The notes beneath the pieces were generated by a model that did no database searches, had not been told where the DNA came from, and saw only the letters and a list, made by a program, of their open reading frames with translations. Position numbers and translations under genes: made by a program. Shown here one piece after another: positions 47,786-56,937 of a stretch of 64,000 nucleotides of DNA (position 1 is its first letter; the number at the start of each line of letters is the position of its first letter). This DNA is from Variovorax paradoxus (GTDB lineage: Bacteria; Pseudomonadota; Gammaproteobacteria; Burkholderiales; Burkholderiaceae_C), in NCBI RefSeq assembly GCF_018614875.1, contig NZ_JAGGNW010000011.1, positions 682,001-746,000 of the forward strand, in the 5' to 3' direction.

Positions 47786-49232
47786 ATGCCAGATCGAAGA
47801 CCGCAATCGACTCGACGTGCGCCGTGTGCGGGAACATGTTGATCACCCCCGCGAAAGTGCAGCGGTACCCGGCCTGGTGCACCAGAAGGCCGGCATCGCG
47901 CGCAAGGGTGGACGGATTGCAGCTCACGTACACGATGCGCTTCGGCGGCGTCCAGCCATCGGTTCGCAACTCGGGCTGCAGGTGCAGATCGGCCATGGCC
48001 TTGGCCAGCGCGAAGGCGCCCTCGCGCGGCGGGTCGACCAGCCACTTGTCGGCGCTGCCGTCGGCCACCAGCATGGCGGGCGTCATCTCGAAAAGGTTGC
48101 GAGCCACGAACCGGGTCGCCGACAGCGCCCGCCTGGCTGCGGTCGCAGGCTGGTTCTTCTTGAAATTCTCGCTCGCACGCGCAACCAGGGTGTCGCTGCC
48201 CTCGATGCCCAGCACCTCGCGCGCACGGCTGGCCAGCGGCAGGGTGAAATTGCCCAGGCCGCAGAACCAGTCGATCACGCGCTCTTCCGTCTGCACGTCG
48301 AGAAGGCGCAGCGCCTTCCCCACCAGGGCGCGATTGATGTGCGGATTGACCTGCGTGAAATCGGTGGGCTTGAACGGCATCGTGACACCGAACTCGGGCA
48401 ATTCGTAGGACAGCGGCATGCCACCTTCTTCCAGCAGCTTCACCGTTTCCGGCCCCTTGGCCTGGAGCCACCACTGGACACCGGCGTTCTGCGCCGCAAA
48501 GTCCTTCAGGCGGCCGAGGTCCGCATGGGACAGCGGCTCCAGATGCCTGAGCACCAATGCAATCGTGCCGAGCGAGGTCGTGCCGGGCGCATCGCCGCAG
48601 GCGAGCTCGATCTGCGGGCAGGTTTCGCGGGCGTCCAGCGAACCGATCAGTGCGCGCAGCGGCATCAGCATGTCGCTGACCTGCTCCGGCAGCACCGGGC
48701 ACACCTGCATGTCGGCGAGATAACGGCTTTTGCGCTCGTGGAAGCCGATCAGCACGGTGCCCTTCTTGACCACGTGGCGCACCGAAAGCCGTGCGCGGTA
48801 GCGGTAGTGCCACGCCGGCCCTTCCAGCGGCCGCAGCACGTTCTCGGCCCGCACCTTGCCCAGGTGCCACAGGTTGTCTTCGAGGGCGCGCTGCTTCACC
48901 GCAACCTGCGCCGCCGCTTCCAGGTGCTGCATCTTGCAGCCGCCGCACGCACCGGTGTGCAAACCGAAATGCGGACAGCCGGGCCGAACCCGCTGCGACG
49001 ATTCGCGCCGGATGGCCGTGACCGTGCCCTGCTCCCAGTTGTTCTTGCGGCGATGAACGTTGAATTGCACCTCTTCGAAAGGCAAGGCGCCTTCGATGAA
49101 CACGACCATGCCTTCGGCGTTGTGCGCAACGCCCTGCGCCTCGAGGTCGAGCGACTCGACCTTGAGCCATTCGTCGCGGGCGGTCGCGGGGGTTTTCGCG
49201 GGGACTTTCTTTTCTTCGATGGATTCCGTCAT
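47784..49232 (-). CDS. rlmD: 23S rRNA (uracil(1939)-C(5))-methyltransferase RlmD
   Basis: A 482-residue TrmA-type RNA methyltransferase. An N-terminal TRAM domain (about residues 24-82) and the four-cysteine [4Fe-4S] region ([19 protein letters not shown], about 96-114, and CPVLPEQ later) precede the SAM domain with [16 protein letters not shown] (about 320) and the catalytic [10 protein letters not shown]...[13 protein letters not shown] (about 425-445). It methylates U1939 of 23S rRNA. It follows rpoS on the same strand with a 52-base gap. Confidence 0.95.
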   Translation of the reverse strand: MTESIEEKKVPAKTPATARDEWLKVESLDLEAQGVAHNAEGMVVFIEGALPFEEVQFNVHRRKNNWEQGTVTAIRRESSQRVRPGCPHFGLHTGACGGCKMQHLEAAAQVAVKQRALEDNLWHLGKVRAENVLRPLEGPAWHYRYRARLSVRHVVKKGTVLIGFHERKSRYLADMQVCPVLPEQVSDMLMPLRALIGSLDARETCPQIELACGDAPGTTSLGTIALVLRHLEPLSHADLGRLKDFAAQNAGVQWWLQAKGPETVKLLEEGGMPLSYELPEFGVTMPFKPTDFTQVNPHINRALVGKALRLLDVQTEERVIDWFCGLGNFTLPLASRAREVLGIEGSDTLVARASENFKKNQPATAARRALSATRFVARNLFEMTPAMLVADGSADKWLVDPPREGAFALAKAMADLHLQPELRTDGWTPPKRIVYVSCNPSTLARDAGLLVHQAGYRCTFAGVINMFPHTAHVESIAVFDLA

Positions 49233-49284
49233 CCCCCGATTGTCTCAGCGCCGGGCGGCCTTCCACGGCCGCGGTGGCCACCGA

Positions 49285-50283
49285 CTAGAACAAGGCGTCG
49301 CGCCCCACGCCGGAACGGATCAGCTGGCGCCGCATCTTGGCAAGCGCCTCGTTCTGGATCTGCCTCACGCGCTCGCGCGTCAGGCCGAGGCGCACGCTCA
49401 GCACCTCGAGCGTTTCGGGCTCGCGGTCGTACAGGCCGTAGCGGCCCTCCAGCACCTCGCGCTCGCGCGCATCGAGGGCATGGACCCATCGATCGAGCAG
49501 ACGCGCGACCTCGTGGGTGTGCGTGACGCCGGTCGGATCGCCCTGATCGTCCTCCGAAGCCACGGTGTCGGCCAGCGTGAAGCCTTCGTCCCCGCGCGCA
49601 TCGCCGGCATCCAGCGACCGCGGCGCCTCGGCCAGCGCCAGCAGTTCCGCGACCGCCTGCACTTCCCAACCCAGAAATGCCGCGAGATCCTCCACGCGCA
49701 CGCCATCGGGGCGATGCGCCAGGAACCCGGCATCGCCTTCGAGCGTGCGGCGGGCCCGCAGCACCTGCTGCAGTTCACGCACCACATGCACAGGCAGGCG
49801 GATCGCGCGCGCCTGGGTCATCACCGCGCGCTCGACCGATTGGCGAATCCACCAGGTCGCATAGGTGGAAAAGCGAAAACCCCGTTCGGGCTCGAACTTG
49901 GTGATGGCGTGCATCAGGCCGAGATTGCCTTCCTCGATGAGATCGGAAAGCGGCACACCCCGGCCCAGATAGGCCTTGGCGATGTTCACAACCAGCCTCA
50001 GGTTGTGCTCGATCATCGATTGCCGCGCGGCAAAGTCGCCGGCACGCGCAGCGCATGCGGCGTGGTATTCCTCTTCGGGCGTGAAGAGCTCGGTACGCCG
50101 CACCTGGCGCAGGTAGATCGTCAAGGCATCTGCGCCTTCGCCGCCGACCGTTTCGGTTGCGGCAAGCAGGTCTGCGGCAAGTGCAGGCTTCGCGGACGTG
50201 CCCTGTCGATCGCTCTCTACGGCCTTGCCCTGGCCCGCCGGCCGACGCACGGGCAGTGCGCGACGGGGGCGAGAGGCGGCCAT
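49285..50283 (-). CDS. rpoS: RNA polymerase sigma factor RpoS
   Basis: A 332-residue group 2 sigma factor. Region 1.2 [22 protein letters not shown] (about residues 54-75), region 2 [62 protein letters not shown] (about 95-155) and region 4 [21 protein letters not shown] (near the C-terminus). It directs the general stress and stationary-phase response. The gene follows nlpD by 4 bases in the surE-pcm-nlpD-rpoS operon, as in E. coli and many other proteobacteria; a promoter inside nlpD is known in E. coli but not shown here. Confidence 0.96.
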   Translation of the reverse strand: MAASRPRRALPVRRPAGQGKAVESDRQGTSAKPALAADLLAATETVGGEGADALTIYLRQVRRTELFTPEEEYHAACAARAGDFAARQSMIEHNLRLVVNIAKAYLGRGVPLSDLIEEGNLGLMHAITKFEPERGFRFSTYATWWIRQSVERAVMTQARAIRLPVHVVRELQQVLRARRTLEGDAGFLAHRPDGVRVEDLAAFLGWEVQAVAELLALAEAPRSLDAGDARGDEGFTLADTVASEDDQGDPTGVTHTHEVARLLDRWVHALDAREREVLEGRYGLYDREPETLEVLSVRLGLTRERVRQIQNEALAKMRRQLIRSGVGRDALF

Positions 50284-50287
50284 GGCA

Positions 50288-51196
50288 TCACCGGTTCGGC
50301 AGGTAGCGCGCCGGATCGACAGGCTTGCCCTGGCGGCGGATTTCGAAATGCAGCTTGACGCGGTCAGCGTCGCTGTTGCCCATCTCGGCGATCTTCTGGC
50401 CCTTTTGCACCGACTGGTCTTCCTTCACGAGCAGCGTCTGGTTGTGCGCATAGGCCGTGAGGTAGGTGTTGTTGTGCTTCAGGATGATCAGGTTGCCATA
50501 GCCGCGCAAACCTGCGCCGGCATAGACCACGCGGCCGTCGGCAGCCGCGAGGACTGCGTCACCCGCTTTGCCGCCGATGTCGAAGCCCTTGTTCTTGGCG
50601 TCGTCGAATCCCGCGAGGAGTGTGCCGTGTGCCGGCCAGATCCAGCCGAGGTCCTCGTCGCCCGCGCTTGCTGCGGGTGCCGACGGCGACGCCGTGACCG
50701 GCGGCTTGCCGACCGCCGCACTCGCGGGCGCGGCGGGCACCACCGACGACGGTGGTGTGACAGGCTTGGTCACCACACCCTCGCCAGTGGGAGCGGGCGC
50801 GGTTGCGACAGAGGTGGCCGGTCCGACCGGCGGCACCACGCGCAACACCTGGCCGACTTCGATCAGGTCGGGATTTTCAAGATTGTTCCAGCGAACGATG
50901 TTCTGCCAGCTCTGGCCGGTTTCGTTTCCGATGCGGCGAATCGTGTCGCCGGGCCGCACTGCGTAATAGCCCGGCTTGCCATAGTTCTCGATGCCCGGAA
51001 GCGGCTTGCCCGAGGCGTCGGTGGTGATGAGCGGGCCACCGGGTGCAGCATTGGGCGCACGCGTCATCGTGCCGCGGTCTTCGACCGGAGCCGGCCCCCG
51101 CGGTGCGGCGCAGCCCGCGATCACGAGCACAACTGCCAACGTGACACCAGCGCACCAACTCCGATTGCCAAAACCCTGCATTTGTTGTTCCTTCAA
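50288..51196 (-). CDS. nlpD: NlpD-type lipoprotein (LysM + degenerate M23 domain)
   Basis: A 302-residue lipoprotein. Lipobox [12 protein letters not shown] (Cys near 29), LysM domain [44 protein letters not shown] (about 75-118), a Pro/Ala linker, and a C-terminal LytM domain (about 205-300). As in E. coli NlpD the peptidase ligands are degenerate: NKGFDI in place of HxGxD and KLHFEI in place of HLHFE. It therefore activates amidases and does not cut peptidoglycan. Its start overlaps the pcm stop by 4 bases. Confidence 0.93.
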   Translation of the reverse strand: MKEQQMQGFGNRSWCAGVTLAVVLVIAGCAAPRGPAPVEDRGTMTRAPNAAPGGPLITTDASGKPLPGIENYGKPGYYAVRPGDTIRRIGNETGQSWQNIVRWNNLENPDLIEVGQVLRVVPPVGPATSVATAPAPTGEGVVTKPVTPPSSVVPAAPASAAVGKPPVTASPSAPAASAGDEDLGWIWPAHGTLLAGFDDAKNKGFDIGGKAGDAVLAAADGRVVYAGAGLRGYGNLIILKHNNTYLTAYAHNQTLLVKEDQSVQKGQKIAEMGNSDADRVKLHFEIRRQGKPVDPARYLPNR

Positions 51197-51972
51197 GCGA
51201 TGCCCGATTTTAGGGGGACAAAGTGAACCGCCTCAAGAATGCGGCGTTCGAGTCCGCGGGCGGTTTTGTCGATGACGACGAGGGCCTGTCCGCCGCCCGC
51301 CGAATGCGTGGGCGCCACGATGCGCCCGCCTATCGCGAGTTGTTCGATCCAGGCTTGCGGAACCGCTTCGCCGCCTGCCGCGGCGATGATGCCTGCATAG
51401 GGAGCGCCCTTGGCATATCCGACCATGCCGTCGCCCAGCATCAGATGAACCGTTGCCAGCCGAAAATGCCGCAGGTTGGCGCGCGCACGCTCGTGCAGTC
51501 CGCGCAGGCGCTCGATGCTGTAGACCTCCGTGGCCACGTGGTTCAGCACCGCGGCCTGGTAGCCGCAGCCGGTGCCGATTTCCAGCACGCGGCCGAGACG
51601 GTCCTGCGGCTTGCCGGCCAGCGCGGGCGCGCCCAGCAGGAGCTCGATCATGCGTGCCACCACGCTCGGCTTCGAGATGGTCTGCCCAAGTCCGATCGGC
51701 AGGCTCGTGTCTTCATACGCCTGGTTGACGAGCGCGCTGTCGACGAAGCGATGCCGCTCGACCGCGCTCAATGCGCGCAGCACCCGTGGGTCGGCAATGC
51801 CTTGGGCGGCGAGCTTGTGCACCATGCGGGCGCGCACGGCATCGGAGGCCATCGAAGGCGTGGTCGGCACCATTGGCTTGGCAGGCACGGCGGGCAGGCG
51901 CCCGCGCGTGGCGGCCGAGGCAGTGGGGGTCAGGCGAACTGGAAATCCAGGCCGTTGCGTGGCCATGCTCAA
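51193..51972 (-). CDS. pcm: Protein-L-isoaspartate O-methyltransferase
   Basis: A 259-residue enzyme that methylates isoaspartyl residues so they can be repaired. An N-terminal extension of about 45 residues is low in complexity. The SAM fold has RVLEIGTGCGYQAAVLNHVATEVYSIERL (about 125-153), GYAKGAPYAGIIAAAGGEAVPQAWIEQLAIGGR (about 185-218) and the substrate pocket PIGLGQTISKPSVVARM (about 90-107). It overlaps both surE and nlpD by 4 bases, so the operon is translationally coupled. Confidence 0.95.
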   Translation of the reverse strand: MSMATQRPGFPVRLTPTASAATRGRLPAVPAKPMVPTTPSMASDAVRARMVHKLAAQGIADPRVLRALSAVERHRFVDSALVNQAYEDTSLPIGLGQTISKPSVVARMIELLLGAPALAGKPQDRLGRVLEIGTGCGYQAAVLNHVATEVYSIERLRGLHERARANLRHFRLATVHLMLGDGMVGYAKGAPYAGIIAAAGGEAVPQAWIEQLAIGGRIVAPTHSAGGGQALVVIDKTARGLERRILEAVHFVPLKSGIA

Positions 51973-52727
51973 TTACCGAGACGGGCGACCGTCTCGCGCC
52001 ATTGCCCCAGGTTGGCGTGGTCCGACAGGTCGATCTGCAGCGGTGTCAGCGCAATGTGGCCGGCAGCGGTGGCATGAAAGTCGGTACCTTCGCCGCTGTC
52101 CTTGGCGCCCCCCGCAGCTGCAATCCAGTACATCGTCTCGCCTCGCGGGCTTTGCTGCGTGATGACCTTCTCCGCGGCATGGCGGCGCCCCAACCGGCAC
52201 ACCTTGATCGGCTTGAGTTCTTCGAACGATCGGTTCGGGACGTTCACGTTGAGCAGGAAAGCGTCTCCATCCAGCATGCGTTCGCGCTCGATCTGCTGCA
52301 CCAGCCGCCGGGCCACCTGCGCGGCCGCATCGACATGCGCCCAGCCCTTTTCGATCTGCGAGAACGCGATGGCCGGGATGCCGAACAGATAAGCCTCCAT
52401 TGCCGCACCCACGGTACCCGAGTAGATGGTGTCGTCGCCCATGTTGGCACCATTGTTGATGCCGGACACCACCAGATCGGGCCGATAGTCGAGCAGCCCC
52501 TTGAGCGCGATGTGCACGCAGTCGGCCGGCGTGCCCGTGACATAGCGGAAACCGTTGTGCGCCTTGTGCACGTAGAGCGGTGCCGCCAGCGTGAGGGCAT
52601 TCGACTTGGCGCTGTTGTTGTGCTCGGGTGCAACCACCTCGACGTCCGCGATGTCTTTCAATGCGTCGTGCAATGCGACGATGCCTGGTGCCTGAAAGCC
52701 ATCGTCGTTGGAAATAAGTATCTTCAT
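51969..52727 (-). CDS. surE: 5'/3'-nucleotidase SurE
   Basis: A 252-residue metal-dependent nucleotidase. It begins MKILISNDDGFQAPGIVALHDAL (DD pair at residues 8-9). NNSAKSNALTLAAPL, PADCVHIALKGLL, VSGINNGANMGDDTIYSGTVGAAMEA (about 90-118) and the C-terminal HATAAGHIALTPLQIDLSDH are family landmarks. It hydrolyses nucleoside monophosphates in stationary phase. First gene of the surE-pcm-nlpD-rpoS operon. Confidence 0.95.
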   Translation of the reverse strand: MKILISNDDGFQAPGIVALHDALKDIADVEVVAPEHNNSAKSNALTLAAPLYVHKAHNGFRYVTGTPADCVHIALKGLLDYRPDLVVSGINNGANMGDDTIYSGTVGAAMEAYLFGIPAIAFSQIEKGWAHVDAAAQVARRLVQQIERERMLDGDAFLLNVNVPNRSFEELKPIKVCRLGRRHAAEKVITQQSPRGETMYWIAAAGGAKDSGEGTDFHATAAGHIALTPLQIDLSDHANLGQWRETVARLGN

Positions 52728-52855
52728 GGTGCTTTTCGGTGCCCGGATTGTAGGCGCCGCGTGCGTCGCAGCAGGGACAAGGGCGCCCCGCCGCGCCCCC
52801 TATCATCGCCTCGCATTCATTGTCCACACACGGCTGATTCAAAGGAGACCCGAGC

Positions 52856-53842
52856 ATGCACGCATGGCTTTGCGAAAACCCCACCGGCGTCGATGCGCTG
52901 ACCTGGAAAGAACTGCCGACGCCGGCGCCGGGTCCGGGCCAGGTGCTGATCGAAATCAGGGCGGCCAGCCTCAACTTTCCCGATCTGCTGATCGTCCAGA
53001 ACAAATATCAGATCAAGCCGCCGCTGCCCTTCGTGCCCGGTTCGGAATATGCCGGCGTCATCCAGGCGGTGGGCGAAGGCGTCACCCATCTGAAGGTCGG
53101 CCAGAATGTCGCGTGCCTTTCGGGCACGGGCGGGTTCGCAACCCACACGCTGGCCCCGGCGGCGCTCTGCATGCCGCTGCCCGAAGGCTTCGGCCACGTC
53201 GATGCGGCGGCGTTCATCATGATCTATGCCACGTCGTGGCATGCGCTGATGGACCGCGCACAGCTCAAGGCCGGAGAAACCGTGCTCGTGCTCGGTGCCG
53301 CAGGCGGGGTGGGCACGGCCGCCATACAAATCGCAAAGGCAGCAGGCGCAAAAGTGATTGCGGCGGCATCTACCGACGAGAAATGCGAACTCTGCCGCTC
53401 CATTGGCGCCGACGCCACGATCAACTACACGACGCACGCGCTGCCAGGCGGTTTTCGCGACGCCATCAAGGCCGCCACCGACGGCAAAGGTCCCGACGTC
53501 ATTTACGATCCGGTTGGCGGTGATTTCGCCGAGCCGGCATTTCGCTCGATTGGCTGGCGTGGGCGCTATTTGGTAGTCGGCTTTGCCTCCGGCCCGATTC
53601 CATCGCTGCCATTGAATCTGACGCTGTTGAAAGGCGCTTCGCTGGTGGGCGTGTTCTGGGGTGATTTTGCCAAGCGCGAGCCCAAGGCCAATGCGCAAAT
53701 GATGGCTGAATTGGCCCACTGGTACGGGCAGGGGAAGATCAAGCCCGTGATCGACAGCACGATGCCGATGGCACAATTGAAAGCTGCCTACGCCCACATG
53801 GGATCGCGCGGCGTCAAAGGAAAACTCGTGATGGTGAACTGA
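52856..53842 (+). CDS. NADPH:quinone oxidoreductase family protein (MDR superfamily)
   Basis: A 328-residue zinc-free medium-chain reductase. The catalytic domain starts WKELPTPAPGPGQVLIEIRAASLNFPDLLIVQNKYQIKPPLPFVPGSEYAG (about 15-65). The Rossmann part holds ETVLVLGAAGGVGTAAIQIAKAAGAKVIAAASTDEK (about 141-176) and the NADPH-binding YDPVGGDFAEPAFRSIGWRGRYLVVGFASG. It resembles Qor2/ZTA1-like quinone or enone reductases. AAAGGAGACCC precedes ATG 52856. It is divergent from surE with a gap of 128 bases. Confidence 0.92.
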   Translation: MHAWLCENPTGVDALTWKELPTPAPGPGQVLIEIRAASLNFPDLLIVQNKYQIKPPLPFVPGSEYAGVIQAVGEGVTHLKVGQNVACLSGTGGFATHTLAPAALCMPLPEGFGHVDAAAFIMIYATSWHALMDRAQLKAGETVLVLGAAGGVGTAAIQIAKAAGAKVIAAASTDEKCELCRSIGADATINYTTHALPGGFRDAIKAATDGKGPDVIYDPVGGDFAEPAFRSIGWRGRYLVVGFASGPIPSLPLNLTLLKGASLVGVFWGDFAKREPKANAQMMAELAHWYGQGKIKPVIDSTMPMAQLKAAYAHMGSRGVKGKLVMVN

Positions 53843-53873
53843 GCGCGCTGCGTTTGGGTGGCTGCGCGACCCC

Positions 53874-53907
53874 AATAAAAAAGCCCGCGAATGCGGGCTT
53901 TTTTATT
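53874..53907. terminator. Bidirectional intrinsic terminator
   Basis: AATAAAAAAGCCCGC-GAAT-GCGGGCTTTTTTATT is a perfect inverted repeat with T-runs in both directions. It lies between the convergent quinone oxidoreductase and H-NS-type genes. Confidence 0.9.
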
Positions 53908-53929
53908 GGCCGATGGCCCTCTCGGACGC

Positions 53930-54274
53930 TTACTTGATCTCGAACTCGGAAAGCGACTTGCCGGCAGCCAATGCCTCGGTAACCCAACGAGGCTTGCGGC
54001 CACGGCCGCCAGACCACGTTTCGCCGGTTGGACCACGGTATTTGGCTGCTGCCTTGACGGCGGGGACCCCGGCGTTGCGCTTGACCGAACCGCCGCGGGC
54101 GCTGAGTTTCAGATCCGAAGCCGTCAAACCGTATTCGGCGATCTTCCTGCGCACATCTTCAATCACGCCCGAGCGTTCTTGGTTGCGAAGGTCTTCGGCC
54201 TGCTTGCGCAATTGCGCAATCTGCTCGTCGTACTTCTTGATCTGGGAATTGATATCGGCAAGGGTCGAAGCCAT
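53930..54274 (-). CDS. H-NS family nucleoid protein
   Basis: A 114-residue H-NS-type protein. The N-terminal oligomerisation coiled coil (residues 1-50; LADINSQIKKYDEQIAQLRKQAEDLRNQ) is followed by a C-terminal DNA-binding domain with YRGPTGETWSGGRGRKPRWVTEALAAGKSLSEFEI (about 79-113), including the minor-groove GRGRKP motif. It is likely to silence AT-rich transferred DNA. The promoter region is AT-rich and contains a good -35/-10 pair (54306-54333). Confidence 0.93.
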   Translation of the reverse strand: MASTLADINSQIKKYDEQIAQLRKQAEDLRNQERSGVIEDVRRKIAEYGLTASDLKLSARGGSVKRNAGVPAVKAAAKYRGPTGETWSGGRGRKPRWVTEALAAGKSLSEFEIK

Positions 54275-54305
54275 TTTGGACTCCTGAAAATTGGAAACGG
54301 GGCAG

Positions 54306-54333
54306 ATTTTAATTCAATTCCAATTTATTACAA
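54306..54333 (-). promoter_or_regulatory. Promoter of the H-NS-type gene
   Basis: Read on the minus strand, TTGTAA (54333-54328) and TAAAAT (54311-54306) are 16 bases apart in a strongly AT-rich stretch that stands out from the GC-rich surroundings. The start codon is 32 bases below the -10. Confidence 0.6.
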
Positions 54334-54532
54334 GCTGGCTGTTGCAAGAAAAATGAGCCCCGCGTGACGATTGCGGCAGCGCACAATGAAGCGCACACCC
54401 GTCAGGACGTTTTTATCGAGCAAAAGGAGAGTGCTGCGCCGGCTGCAGGGCAGCCAGAAATGACAACGCCGGGGCTGGCCCGGCGGTGTGTTCCCGTGGA
54501 CGCTATTGCGCAATAGCAGTCGGGAAGTATTT

Positions 54533-54609
54533 TGGGGTGGCTGATGGGACTCGAACCCACGACGACCAGAATCACAATCTGGGACTCTACCAGCTGAGCT
54601 ACAGCCACC
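54533..54609 (-). tRNA. tRNA-His (GTG)
   Basis: Minus-strand 77-base tRNA. The anticodon stem-loop CCAGATTGTGATTCTGG shows GTG. GGTTCGAGTCC is the T-arm, AGCTCAGCTGGTAGAG the D-arm. The acceptor 5' end GGTGGCTG, including the extra G at -1 typical of tRNA-His, pairs with CAGCCACC, and CCA is encoded. Confidence 0.96.
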
Positions 54610-54683
54610 GCAGAGCCTTCAATTGTAGCGGCAAAAATCCCGGTTTTCGCCACCGCGGCATGCACGGGTGCCTGAAATTGTTC

Positions 54684-55316
54684 TCAACCCGTTGCCAGGG
54701 GACCAGCGGGGGCTGTCTCTTTGATCTTGATCGAACCGTCCGGCCTTTCGCAGGTGCCGATCAGCAGGCCGCTGGCCAACGCGTGCTCGCGCAGCGCCTC
54801 GAATACCTCGTCCCGACCGGGTGCGGCGGAAAACACGGGCGTGTTGTCGAGAGCGAACACTTGAAAGGCGTAGCGGTGCGCGCCATGCCCGGGGGGCGGA
54901 TCAGGGGGTAGCCAGGCGGCCTGCAGTCCGGAGTTGCGTCCCACACGCAGCCCGGGGGCGCCACCGCTGTCCCGGCTCGGAATGGCCGCCTCGTCGAGCT
55001 TGCCCTCATTCGGCGGCAACCCGACGACGATCGCATGCACGAGTGGATTCGGCGTCGGGGAATCGGCGTCCTCGACCACCAGCACCAGCGATTCGGCGCC
55101 CGCCGGAAGACCGGTCCATTGCAGCGGTGGCGACAGGCCCTCGCCATCGGCCGTGTAGCGCGACGGCAAGGGCGCATGGTCCACGAAAGCGACGCTGCTC
55201 AATGCGATCGACGCCATGCCCTGCCGCATACCCAGCGCATTGAACACGATCTTGTCCAGGCCCGCGCGCATCCCCTGCAACGCGTGGCCGATGACTTCAG
55301 GCAATTTTTCCAGCAT
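54684..55316 (-). CDS. YbhB/YbcL family Raf-kinase-inhibitor-like protein (PEBP)
   Basis: A 210-residue PEBP-fold protein. PLPSRYTADGEGLSPPLQWTGLPAGAESLVLVVEDADSP (about residues 48-86) and the later DPPPGHGAHRYAFQVFALD (about 140-160) are the phospholipid-binding signature. An extra N-terminal segment of about 40 residues precedes it. Bacterial members are of unknown physiological role. ATG 55316 is the likely start, although the frame is open upstream. Confidence 0.82.
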   Translation of the reverse strand: MLEKLPEVIGHALQGMRAGLDKIVFNALGMRQGMASIALSSVAFVDHAPLPSRYTADGEGLSPPLQWTGLPAGAESLVLVVEDADSPTPNPLVHAIVVGLPPNEGKLDEAAIPSRDSGGAPGLRVGRNSGLQAAWLPPDPPPGHGAHRYAFQVFALDNTPVFSAAPGRDEVFEALREHALASGLLIGTCERPDGSIKIKETAPAGPLATG

Positions 55317-55526
55317 GGTTTCGGTATAGCGCTGCGCGGCGGGGCCTCCTGTAGGACGCCGCAGCGACCAGGACATGGCAGTCCGCGCCAAAATTCTCGA
55401 ACCCGAGGCCGATGTGCTTCGCCAGGGTCGACGCCGGCGTTGCTCCGCTATCATGAATGCCGCTTGCACCGACGGCGCACGCTTTCCCCGCCACCTTCTC
55501 CACTTCACCGCCAAAGGAATTTCTTC

Positions 55527-55775
55527 ATGAGCATCGTCTGGACCATCCTGATCGGGTTCATCGTGGGTCTCGTGGCGCGGGCCGTCAAGCCAGGCGACGA
55601 TTCCGCCGGCTTCATCGTGACCACGTTGATCGGGGTTGCAGGCTCTTTGGTCGTCACCTATGTCGGCCAGGCACTTGGCTGGTACACCGCGGGCCAGGGT
55701 GCCGGCTTCATTGCGTCGGTGCTCGGCGCGATCGTGCTGCTGCTCCTGTACGGCCTGATCAAGCGCAAGAGCTGA
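55527..55775 (+). CDS. GlsB/YeaQ/YmgE family small membrane stress protein
   Basis: An 82-residue protein with three membrane helices (about residues 3-20, 27-48 and 59-78). IWTILIGFIVGLVARAVKPGDD-type start (here IVWTILIGFIVGLVARAVKPGDD) and the C-terminal LLLYGLIKRKS match the Transgly_assoc/GlsB family. Family members are induced by stress. AAAGGAATTTC precedes ATG 55527. The next gene starts 21 bases on. Confidence 0.9.
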   Translation: MSIVWTILIGFIVGLVARAVKPGDDSAGFIVTTLIGVAGSLVVTYVGQALGWYTAGQGAGFIASVLGAIVLLLLYGLIKRKS

Positions 55776-55796
55776 TCCGGCTGGCAGTGCGGACCG

Positions 55797-56129
55797 ATGC
55801 CGCGCAAACCACGAGCCAAGCACCACGTCTACGTGGTCGAACTCGATGACCGCGTATGGAACCAAGGCCGCTTCAGGCGGGCAAATCCGGACTATCAGCT
55901 CGGCAAACCCTTTGTCTACGTGGGAATGACCGGGCTCGACCCCGATATCCGCTTCGACAAGCACAAGGCCGGCATCCAGGCCAACAGCTTCGTTCAGGCG
56001 TTCGGCCTCGGGCTGCTGCCCGCCCTCTACGAACGCTACAACCCGATGAGCTACGAGGATGCGCGGTCGATGGAGGTCGAACTCGGCATCGCGCTGCGCA
56101 AAGGCGGCTACGGCGTCTGGCAGGCTTGA
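55797..56129 (+). CDS. Uncharacterised protein with a GIY-YIG-like N-terminus
   Basis: A 110-residue basic protein. HHVYVVELDD (about residues 9-18) and KPFVYVGMTGLDPDIRFDKHKAG (about 37-59) follow the GIY-x10/11-YIG pattern of GIY-YIG nucleases: V-Y-V, then Y-V-G-x-T, then an Arg and Lys/His helix. A Glu in ARSMEVELGIAL (about 91-102) might be the metal ligand. I do not recognise a named family. It lies 21 bases after the GlsB-like gene. Nuclease activity is not shown. Confidence 0.6.
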   Translation: MPRKPRAKHHVYVVELDDRVWNQGRFRRANPDYQLGKPFVYVGMTGLDPDIRFDKHKAGIQANSFVQAFGLGLLPALYERYNPMSYEDARSMEVELGIALRKGGYGVWQA

Positions 56130-56161
56130 GTTGAGGCCGCCGCCCGTCCGGTACCGGTGCT

Positions 56162-56836
56162 TCAGGCGTAAGTAACCCAGTTCTCGTAAGCCGGAGCGTC
56201 CAGGTGCGGCAGCGTGTTGTACGTGACGAGCATGTGGCGCTTGGGCGTGAAGGCGAACTCCGTCACCGCGGTGTTCCGGATGCGCAGATTCAGTTCGATC
56301 GTCGTTTCGGGGCTCGTGCCGAGCACGTGGCCGACCGCCGTGCTGATTGGCCCGCCGCTCGACACCACCAGCACCTTGGCACCATGGTGGCGGTCGCGCA
56401 CATGGTCGAGGGCCGTCGTCACGCCGGCCAGAAAGTCGACATAGCTCGGCATGCCGACAGGTTGGGTCCTGCCCTGCATCCAGGCACCGAGTCCATCGCG
56501 CAAGAGGCGAAAGTGGTGCCGGTACATCTCGGGCGAATCGGGCTTTTCGAGCTTGCCTTCGTGAATGGTGGCAATGACCGCTTCGCTGTCGTACTCGTTG
56601 AGCCCAGGCCAGGGGAGCACATCGTCGCGCTTCAGCTGCAGCCCCTCGGCGATGCCTTCCCAGGTCTGGCGATGGCGCTTCAAGGTGCCGGTGATCACGG
56701 CATCGAAATGCATGCCGCGCTCTCGCCAGTATTCGCCAAGACGCACGGACTGCTTGTGCCCGAGCTCGCTCAGGTTGTCATAGTCGGCAGCGCCGAAGCT
56801 GGCCTGGCCGTGGCGCACGAGATAGAGGGTTCCCAT
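56162..56836 (-). CDS. Histidine phosphatase family protein
   Basis: A 224-residue phosphoglycerate-mutase-fold phosphatase. LYLVRHGQASFGAADYDNLSELG (about residues 4-26) carries the catalytic RHG, and the second His is in VVSSGGPISTAVGH (near 168-180), where the usual SHG is SSGG and the catalytic His may be in TAVGH. A Glu (near 88, YDSEAVIATIHEG) completes the site. The substrate is unknown. ATG 56836 begins MGTLYLVRHG; the frame is open upstream. Confidence 0.83.
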   Translation of the reverse strand: MGTLYLVRHGQASFGAADYDNLSELGHKQSVRLGEYWRERGMHFDAVITGTLKRHRQTWEGIAEGLQLKRDDVLPWPGLNEYDSEAVIATIHEGKLEKPDSPEMYRHHFRLLRDGLGAWMQGRTQPVGMPSYVDFLAGVTTALDHVRDRHHGAKVLVVSSGGPISTAVGHVLGTSPETTIELNLRIRNTAVTEFAFTPKRHMLVTYNTLPHLDAPAYENWVTYA

Positions 56837-56937
56837 GCGTGGGATTCTGGCGACAAGCGCAGCTCGCGCTTGTCCCACGTGCGACGAAGTGCACGGGCTG
56901 CGTCCTGGCTATTGACCCGGACGCGGCACGGCGCGCA

